Assembly: GCA_045642925.1 (NCBI GenBank)
Contig: JAZUJW010000048.1
Coordinates: 124,001-188,000, forward strand
From: Firm-04 sp045642925
GTDB lineage: Bacteria; Bacillota; Clostridia; Oscillospirales; Ruminococcaceae
DNA: 64,000 bases
Direction of reading: 5' to 3'
In this document: one piece after another, positions 58,284 through 64,000 of the stretch
How the letters are laid out: every line of letters starts with the position of its first letter
How positions within the stretch are numbered: position 1 is the stretch's first letter
Translations under genes and position numbers: made by a program
Notes under the pieces: generated by a model
Database searches by the model: none
What the model was told of the DNA's origin: nothing
What the model saw: only the letters and a program-made list of their open reading frames with translations

Positions 58284-59537
58284 ATGGAACTGACACACGT
58301 TGAACAGCTCGGCAAAAAGGCAAAGGCAGTTGAAGTCACATTGGCTTCTGCTTCTCCGAAAATGAAGAACAATGCCCTTGCTGCGATCGCAGATGCCTTG
58401 ATTGCCCGCACAGAAGAAATCATCTCTGCAAACAAAATTGACCTCGAAAACGCCATTACGAACAATATGTCCAAAGCCATGCAGGACAGACTTCTGCTGA
58501 ATGCATCCCGTATTAAGGGCATTGCGGATGGTGTCCGCAAGTTGATTTCGCTGGATGAAGTGGTCGGCAAAGTCGAAGAAGGCTATGTTCGCCCGAATGG
58601 ACTGCGCATTCTGAAAACCCGTGTTCCGCTGGGTGTTATCGGCATTATTTTCGAAAGCCGTCCGAATGTGACGGTAGATGCCGCAACGCTTTGCCTGAAA
58701 GCAGGCAACTGCGTGATTCTGCGTGGCGGAAAGGAAGCATTTGCTTCTAATTTGTGCCTGACCAATATCATGCGTGATGCAGTTGCATCTGTCGGAATGC
58801 CTGCTGATGTGATTCAGCTTGTGCAGGATGTTACCAGAGAGTCTTCCAATCAACTGATGAAGCTTTCGCAGTATCTTGATGTGCTGATTCCGCGTGGTGG
58901 TGCAGGACTGATCAATGCTGTAGCGCAGAATGCGACTGTACCTGTCATTCGTACAGGAACGGGCAACTGTCATGTTTTTGTTGATGAATCGGCAGATTTG
59001 GAAATGGCTGTCAACATTGTGGATAATGGCAAGACACAGCGTCCGTCGGTGTGCAATGCAGTAGAGAGTGTATTGATTCATCGTGCTGTTGCTGAAAAAT
59101 TCCTGCCGATGATGAAAGCGCAGCTGGATGAGCACAGTGTCACACTGCATGGTGATGATGGGACGCAGGCGATTCTTGGCGAATGCGTACTGCCTGCGAA
59201 TGAAGATGATTATGCGAATGAATATCTTGATTTTCAGCTTGCTGTCAAGATTGTTGACGGGCTGGATGAAGCACTTGCGCACATTGCGCAGTACGGTACG
59301 AATCACAGTGAATGCATTGTGACGAAGTCGTTGGAAAACGCGACGAGATTCCAGCGTGAAGTTGATGCGGCGGCAGTTTATGTCAATGCGTCCACACGGT
59401 TCACGGATGGCGGTGAATTCGGATTTGGTGCAGAGATTGGCATTTCCACGCAGAAGCTGCACGCAAGAGGGCCGATGGGACTGATGGAGCTGACGACGGT
59501 GAAATATCTCATCAATGGTGACGGACAAGTCAGATAA
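58284..59537 (+). CDS. proA: Glutamate-5-semialdehyde dehydrogenase (gamma-glutamyl phosphate reductase)
   Basis: Reduces glutamyl-5-phosphate with NADPH, the second proline step. The 417-residue aldehyde-dehydrogenase-fold enzyme has the catalytic Cys in RPSVCNAVES, the nucleotide region VPLGVIGIIFESRPNVTVDAA, and the C-terminal FGFGAEIGISTQKLHARGPMGL. AAAGGAGG precedes the ATG. It is the second gene of proBA; proC is not in the window. It ends five bases before palindromic element D. Confidence 0.98.
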   Translation: MELTHVEQLGKKAKAVEVTLASASPKMKNNALAAIADALIARTEEIISANKIDLENAITNNMSKAMQDRLLLNASRIKGIADGVRKLISLDEVVGKVEEGYVRPNGLRILKTRVPLGVIGIIFESRPNVTVDAATLCLKAGNCVILRGGKEAFASNLCLTNIMRDAVASVGMPADVIQLVQDVTRESSNQLMKLSQYLDVLIPRGGAGLINAVAQNATVPVIRTGTGNCHVFVDESADLEMAVNIVDNGKTQRPSVCNAVESVLIHRAVAEKFLPMMKAQLDEHSVTLHGDDGTQAILGECVLPANEDDYANEYLDFQLAVKIVDGLDEALAHIAQYGTNHSECIVTKSLENATRFQREVDAAAVYVNASTRFTDGGEFGFGAEIGISTQKLHARGPMGLMELTTVKYLINGDGQVR

Positions 59538-59541
59538 AGGC

Positions 59542-59857
59542 GGCTATGCACGCGAAGCGCGAAACACCCCTGTTTCCTTACAACGAATCAGGAGGGGTTC
59601 CCCCATACATCTCCCGTGATAAACAAAGGAAGGCAAGAGAACAGTATGAAACGTTCTTCCTGCCTTCCTTTATCTATGTTGGGTACGACACGAGGGGAAA
59701 CCCCTTCCTGATTAGTTAGAACGAAAAGGGAGTTTCGCGCTCTGCGGAGCGAGATCAGGGGCGCTGCCCCTGGTCTCTGCCAAAGGGAATGATTCCCTTT
59801 GGAATCCTCAAGAAAAGAGTCCCCGCAAAACTTTAATTTCGCTTCGCGGGTGTAGCC
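59542..59857 (+). repeat. Palindromic intergenic element, copy D (inverted dimer around a terminator)
   Basis: A 316-bp block. The left end is GGCTATGCACGCGAAGCG; the right end on the other strand is GGCTACACCCGCGAAGCG. The right half (59690-59857), read on the minus strand, is a nearly full copy: CCAAAGGGAATCATTCCCTTTGG, CCAGGGGCAGCGCCCCTG, GCTCCGCAGAGCGCGAAAC, TTTTCGTTCTAACTAATCAGG. The left half is a shortened copy in direct orientation. The terminator hairpin at 59626-59671 lies between the halves. Confidence 0.75.
59626..59671 (+). terminator. Terminator hairpin inside element D
   Basis: Long stem AAAGGAAGGCA / TGCCTTCCTTT with further inner pairing GAGAAC/GTTCTT. Tails are only T-rich (TATCTATGTT). 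It separates the convergent proA and Clp genes. Confidence 0.7.
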
Positions 59858-59886
59858 ATTTTGTTTCGGAAAATGCGCGTTCATTT

Positions 59887-62139
59887 TCAGTATTTCACTT
59901 CACTTACCTGCGGACACCGCAATCGGAATACCCCACACTCTGCATCTAATTCATACGCAGATGCTTCACTTCCTAATAGCTTTTCTGCCAAAAGCGTTTC
60001 AACCTCCTGCACCATGTACGTCCGTATTCCCCTCGCACCTGCATGAATCGTGTCCGCACCTGCCGCCAACTGCCGCACCGCCGCTTCTGTCCACGTCAGT
60101 TCACATTTGCAGCCCTTCGCCTGCTTGCGCAGTTTTTCAAGCTGCTGCTTCGCAATCTTCGCATAATCTCCCGCATCCAGACTCCGAAAGACAATCGCCC
60201 CATCTAATCGATGCAGCAGTTCCGGCTTCAATACAGCTTTCACCGCCTGCATCACCCGCGCTTGCTTCCGTACTTCCCCGCTTCCTGTATCCATAAACCC
60301 GATCTCGCCTTCCTGCATCTGCGCTGCACCAAGATTGGACGTCAGCAGAATCAGCGTGTTCGAAAAATCAGCTTTGCGCCCCTGCCCATCCGTCAGCGTC
60401 CCATCCTCCAGAATTTGCAGCAGGATACTCAATACATCCGGATGCGCTTTCTCTATTTCATCAAACAACACGACACTGTACGGCTGTGCCCGCACCTGTT
60501 CTACCAGCGAACCGCCTGCATCATATCCCACATATCCCGGCGGCGCTCCAATCATGCGGGATACTGCGTGCTTTTCCATATATTCCGACAAGTCAAGCCG
60601 TATCAGATGTCCGTCATATAAATTGTGCGCAACTGCGACAGCAAGTGCTGTCTTGCCCACACCTGTCTGTCCCAGAAACAAAAATGCACCTGTCGGACGG
60701 CTTCCCACACGCAATCCCGCACGGCTTCTGCGAATTGCCGCGCAAAGTGATGCAATCGCTTCGTCTTGCCCAATGATTTCTGTTTGCAGTACAGATTCCA
60801 ATTGCAAGAGCGCTTCTGCATCCGAACGGGAAAGCGAACCTGTCGGTACGCCTGTGATGGCTGATACCACTTCCGTAATCTCTGCCGCACCTAATTCTGC
60901 GGCGGCTTCCATGCAGTTTGTACGTGCTGCCGTCAGTCGGTTTGCCGCACAGGCTTCGTCCAGCAGGTCAAGCGCCTTGTCAGGTAAAGCGCGGTCATGC
61001 AGATATCGCACGGAATAATCCACTGCCGCCGAAATTGCCGCTTCGGAAATTGCCATGCCGTGATACTGTTCGTAACGCGCACGCAGACCGCACAGCATTT
61101 CCTTTGCCTGTGCCGCACTCGGTTCTGCAATTTTCACTGACTGGAAACGGCGGCTGAGTGCGGCATCTTTTTCAATATGTGTGCGGTATTCGGCATCGGT
61201 CGTTGCACCGATTAACTGCAATTCTCCACGCGCAAGCCGTGGCTTCAGAATGTTTGCGGCATCAATCGCACCCTCTGCCGCACCTGCGCCGACAATGATG
61301 TGCAGTTCATCAATGAACAGCACGATGTTTTGATGTGCCGCCGCTTCATCCATGCAGGCTTTCAGACGTTCTTCGAAATCGCCGCGATATCTTGCGCCTG
61401 CCAGCATTGCTGTTAAGTCCAGCGATAGGATCACACGTTCACGCAGTGCCGCAGGTACGTTTCCGGTCAGAATCCGCTGTGCGATGCCTTCCACGATTGC
61501 CGTTTTTCCGACACCTGCCGCACCGATCAGGCAAGGATTGTTTTTCGTGCGGCGCAGAAGAATGCGGAGAACACGCTGCACTTCGGTTTCTCTGCCAATC
61601 AGCGGGTCGAATTTTTCTGCCGCATGGCAGTCTGTGAGATTGCGGGCATATTTTGCAAGCGTGGGGCAGTCTTTTGCATGAAAAGAAGGAAAACAGGCGC
61701 TTTCGGATGGAATGACTGTGTCCATATCGCACACACTGCAAAGCGTTTGCAGGGAAATGCCCATTTTTTGCAGAAGCGTCACCGCACTCGAATGCGGTTC
61801 ACGCAGTGCTGCATAGAGAAGGTGTTCGGAACTGATGCGGGCATTGGTTTCTGTCGGCATTCCTGCGGCAGTTTGCAGAATGCGGCGCAGTGCGGGCGTG
61901 TAGGCGGCTTCAGAAAGGCGGGTGACATCGCCCTGCCCGATTTCTGCGGTGATTGCCTGACGGAATTTGGAGTAGGAAACATGATTGGTGCGGAGAATCG
62001 CAGCGCCGACATTATTTCCGTCTGCCAGCATGGCAAGCAGCAAATGTTCGCTCCCGACAAATGTATGCCCAAGGCGCTGTGCTTCTGCAAGGGCATCGCT
62101 GACGATTTGGGCAGCCTTTTCTGTGTATTGATTCTGCAA
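59887..62139 (-). CDS. ClpC-like AAA+ ATPase without middle domain
   Basis: A 750-residue Hsp100 protein. It has a double Clp N-domain (1-145), D1 with Walker A GAAGVGKTA (206-214) and LFIDELHIIVGAGAAEGAID, D2 with GQTGVGKTA and VVLFDEIEKAHPDVL, and a C-terminal small domain. The coiled-coil M-domain of ClpC/ClpB, expected after the first AAA core, is nearly absent (only a short stretch near KALDLLDEACAANRL...AAAELGAAE). A ClpP-binding (I/L)GF tripeptide is seen in EIGFMDTG. Start TTG, eight bases after GGGAGG. The proteolytic partner is not in the window. Own promoter not clear. Confidence 0.9.
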   Translation of the reverse strand: MQNQYTEKAAQIVSDALAEAQRLGHTFVGSEHLLLAMLADGNNVGAAILRTNHVSYSKFRQAITAEIGQGDVTRLSEAAYTPALRRILQTAAGMPTETNARISSEHLLYAALREPHSSAVTLLQKMGISLQTLCSVCDMDTVIPSESACFPSFHAKDCPTLAKYARNLTDCHAAEKFDPLIGRETEVQRVLRILLRRTKNNPCLIGAAGVGKTAIVEGIAQRILTGNVPAALRERVILSLDLTAMLAGARYRGDFEERLKACMDEAAAHQNIVLFIDELHIIVGAGAAEGAIDAANILKPRLARGELQLIGATTDAEYRTHIEKDAALSRRFQSVKIAEPSAAQAKEMLCGLRARYEQYHGMAISEAAISAAVDYSVRYLHDRALPDKALDLLDEACAANRLTAARTNCMEAAAELGAAEITEVVSAITGVPTGSLSRSDAEALLQLESVLQTEIIGQDEAIASLCAAIRRSRAGLRVGSRPTGAFLFLGQTGVGKTALAVAVAHNLYDGHLIRLDLSEYMEKHAVSRMIGAPPGYVGYDAGGSLVEQVRAQPYSVVLFDEIEKAHPDVLSILLQILEDGTLTDGQGRKADFSNTLILLTSNLGAAQMQEGEIGFMDTGSGEVRKQARVMQAVKAVLKPELLHRLDGAIVFRSLDAGDYAKIAKQQLEKLRKQAKGCKCELTWTEAAVRQLAAGADTIHAGARGIRTYMVQEVETLLAEKLLGSEASAYELDAECGVFRLRCPQVSEVKY

Positions 62140-62400
62140 GATGAATTCCTCCCATGGACAGCATTACTTTACTATATGCAGAAATGTTGTGCAATTGTCT
62201 GTCCGAAAGGGAGTATGGGCAATTTTTCATTCGCTATGCAAAATGCGCTGTCACCTTTTTCTGTGTGCCGCATATGATAAGACCAGAAAGAGGACTTCAT
62301 CGACCTCCTTCCGAAAGCTTTCTGTTTTGTGCGTGACTGCTTCCGCGGAGCAAAACGCATAGTTCATCCGATGCCCTCATACATGAAAAGGAGAATTATT

Positions 62401-62547
62401 ATGTGCGGAAACGATTGCAATAGCTGCTGGTGGATCATCATTCTCATCGTACTGTTCATGTGCTGTGGCTGCGGCAACGGCTGCGGAAACAACAACTGCG
62501 GCTGCGGCGGCAACTGTGGCTGCGGCGGAAACAATTGCGGCTGCTGA
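62401..62547 (+). CDS. Cys/Gly-rich 48-residue membrane microprotein
   Basis: Thirteen of 48 residues are cysteine. Residues 10-20 (WWIIILIVLFM) form one membrane helix; C2, C6 and C9 precede it. After it, a CGCG/GCGGN repeat with ten cysteines runs to the end. An AAAAGGAG site lies seven bases ahead of the ATG and a strong terminator follows, so it looks like a real gene. The layout recalls small YjcZ-like or Cys-rich Firmicutes peptides; metal binding or a bacteriocin-like role is only a guess. Confidence 0.7.
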   Translation: MCGNDCNSCWWIIILIVLFMCCGCGNGCGNNNCGCGGNCGCGGNNCGC

Positions 62548-62575
62548 TGCTGTAATATCCCGCCTGAAAAAACAG

Positions 62576-62615
62576 ATCGCCCGCAGAGTTTTCGGCTCTG
62601 CGGGCGATTTATTTT
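62576..62615 (+). terminator. Terminator after the Cys-rich microprotein gene
   Basis: Perfect 13-bp stem ATCGCCCGCAGAG / CTCTGCGGGCGAT, then TTATTTT. It can also stop the minus-strand dockerin gene. Confidence 0.9.
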
Positions 62616-62634
62616 GTATCACGAAGCGGCGATT

Positions 62635-63645
62635 TCAGAGTTTGGCAATGGTGCGGAGAATTACCGTCACATCGTCTGTGTTGACAGCGTCATCTGCATT
62701 GACATCCGCTTTCTGCACGCCGATATCGGAGAGGGAAACGGCAGTGTCTTCGTTGGCGTAGCGTGACAGCAAAATGGCATCACTGATGTTGACTTCGCCG
62801 TCAATGTTGATATCGCCTTGGAGTTGGAGTGCGTCATTTCCCATAAGGGACGAGGAAGCAGACGCCGGAATTCCGAACACTGAACAAATGCCGATATCTT
62901 CGAAAATATCCACAGCAAGCGCGAATTTTTCAGGAAACGTTTGGGCATTCGGGGAAACAATGCGGAATGCGTACCACCATTCGGATTCCTCCCTAGTCAT
63001 TTCGAGTGTGCATTCGGGATGTTTTTCCGCAAGATATGCGCGGACGGCATCGGGGTCATTTCGCTTACTGCCGTACAAAGCGGGAGATTCCGGACCATAT
63101 CCCAGCGGGTCATGCGTAAAATCCTCATATACAGCCGTTTGTCCGTAGCTGTAGAATCTGGAAATCAGGTTTGCTTCTGCAAGGTCATGCATCAGGGCAT
63201 TGCAGTATGCGGTATCGCCGCGATGTTCGGAGTTGTCCCAGACTTCCCAGCAGTCGCCCGTTTCCGCATCTTCCCAAATTATGGCAGATATCTGCTGTTC
63301 GGGATAGTAGCGGTACAAAATTTCTTTCGCGGCATCTGCATCCGCATCAGGTGTCAGCGTAAACGAAAAGATATTGTGCCGCGGGATAATTGCTTGGAGC
63401 ACATCACATTCCGAGGTTGTGCCGTCATCCCGTGTATTGGTGAAATGCTTGTACAGGAGCTGGTAATCGTCCTGACCGGCTTGCCAGCGAAGCATTCCCC
63501 TGTCATCGAGCGTTTCCCAGTCGGCATAATACGGAGAATCGGTACTGCCCCAGCAGTAGTCGGCGGAAGCAGAAGCGGCGGGGAGCGATTGCAGTGCAAG
63601 GACTGCACCTGCGGCAAATGCCATAAACTGACGAATTTTTTTCAT
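62635..63645 (-). CDS. Secreted dockerin protein
   Basis: A 336-residue exported protein. Signal peptide about 1-27 (MKKIRQFMAFAAGAVLALQS, cleavage near SASA-D). An unrecognised acidic, Trp/Tyr-rich domain fills 28-265. The C-terminal type I dockerin has both calcium loops (GDINIDGEVNISDAILLSRY and ADVNADDAVNTDDVTVILRT). The dockerin is closer to consensus than that at 44-46 kb. The start follows AAAGGTGG and overlaps the stop of the preceding gene (ATGA). A scaffold-bound protein of unknown activity. Confidence 0.85.
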   Translation of the reverse strand: MKKIRQFMAFAAGAVLALQSLPAASASADYCWGSTDSPYYADWETLDDRGMLRWQAGQDDYQLLYKHFTNTRDDGTTSECDVLQAIIPRHNIFSFTLTPDADADAAKEILYRYYPEQQISAIIWEDAETGDCWEVWDNSEHRGDTAYCNALMHDLAEANLISRFYSYGQTAVYEDFTHDPLGYGPESPALYGSKRNDPDAVRAYLAEKHPECTLEMTREESEWWYAFRIVSPNAQTFPEKFALAVDIFEDIGICSVFGIPASASSSLMGNDALQLQGDINIDGEVNISDAILLSRYANEDTAVSLSDIGVQKADVNADDAVNTDDVTVILRTIAKL

Positions 63646-64000
63646 GTGAAAAACCACCTTTCTGTATTCATGATTTGAATGACAAAGGATTCGGGAAGCA
63701 TGGATGCATATGCTTCAGGCGTGTCGGCTTGGGTGAAATGGAGGAAACACGCATCTGTGGAAATTGCCATATCATTTGGCAATTGCAGGATGAATGTCAT
63801 TTCGGTGTAGGTGTCGGATGGGAGAAACACCGCTTCCAGAGATAGAAATGCATGATCGTATATACCATTCAGCAAGTCCACGTTTTCGGCGTTCCCGCTG
63901 ACGAAAATCTGCAAATACTGATAATGCGCAAAATCCATATATTCCTGCGCTTCGGCATCTGTCAGCAGACGGAACGAACATAATGGCTGTGATGCGCTTG
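63642..64000 (-). CDS. Unrecognised protein, C-terminal part
   Basis: At least 118 residues are visible; the frame is open to the window edge, so the start lies beyond it. The part seen (SFRLLTDAEAQEYMDFAHYQ..., TYTEMTFILQLPNDM, ending ERWFFT) has no motif known to me. Translation is coupled to the dockerin gene by an ATGA overlap, so the two probably act together. Confidence 0.6.
   Translation of the reverse strand, partial: SASQPLCSFRLLTDAEAQEYMDFAHYQYLQIFVSGNAENVDLLNGIYDHAFLSLEAVFLPSDTYTEMTFILQLPNDMAISTDACFLHFTQADTPEAYASMLPESFVIQIMNTERWFFT

Overview
The window looks like chromosomal DNA from a Ruminococcus-like member of the Oscillospiraceae (Firmicutes). The evidence is two dockerin-bearing secreted proteins (the plug-in module of cellulosomes), four BspA-type leucine-rich-repeat surface proteins, Firmicutes-style housekeeping genes, many TTG starts behind strong AGGAGG-type ribosome sites, and sigma-A promoters that nearly all have a 17-bp spacer. 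Species assignment from one window is inference. I see no phage, insertion sequence, integrase or CRISPR array.

Layout. 1-2.9 kb (minus): alaS followed by a HIT-family gene cut by the window edge. 3.1-7.5 kb (plus): a Thr-rich lipoprotein, a palindromic intergenic element, and a YfhO-type membrane protein. 7.6-11.5 kb (minus, with one plus-strand tRNA): hpf, a cysteine-synthase-like enzyme, tRNA-Val(CAC), a DUF2085/zinc-ribbon pair and a CPBP protease. 11.5-15.2 kb (plus): three cell-wall proteins, including a SpoIID-like protein with three peptidoglycan-binding repeats, then an AI-2E-type transporter. 15.3-18.5 kb: a minus-strand ECF sigma/anti-sigma pair and a plus-strand DUF1846 gene. 18.6-26.3 kb (minus): glmS, three membrane-anchored LRR proteins and a second AI-2E-type transporter. 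26.3-33.8 kb (minus): three tandem membrane-protein paralogues, then yifB, a SEDS gene, tcdA, a small membrane protein and a 2-hydroxyacid dehydrogenase.

34-42 kb (plus): rpoB-rpoC with an independent promoter and a long structured leader. Facing the rpoB promoter is a perfect minus-strand promoter with its own downstream terminator, a candidate small RNA. 42-46 kb (plus): a fourth LRR protein and a dockerin protein. 46-53 kb: an Hsp90-family protein, small membrane proteins, DegV, a Nudix hydrolase and a ParA-like ATPase. 53.4-56.6 kb (minus): the ylxM-ffh-rpsP-khpA translation/SRP cluster, interrupted by three tiny membrane-protein genes. 57.4-59.5 kb (plus): proB-proA. 59.9-62.1 kb (minus): a Clp ATPase. 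The end holds a 48-residue Cys-rich microprotein (plus), a second dockerin protein and a partial gene (both minus).

The most unusual non-coding content is a family of nested-palindromic intergenic elements (five sites). They have related ends, occur as inverted dimers, and are partly fused to a recurring terminator hairpin. The second is the face-to-face promoter arrangement in front of rpoB. Among proteins, the notable points are an extra Cys cluster in RpoC, the three tandem paralogues sharing a GYPxF-like motif, and the SRP-operon insertion.
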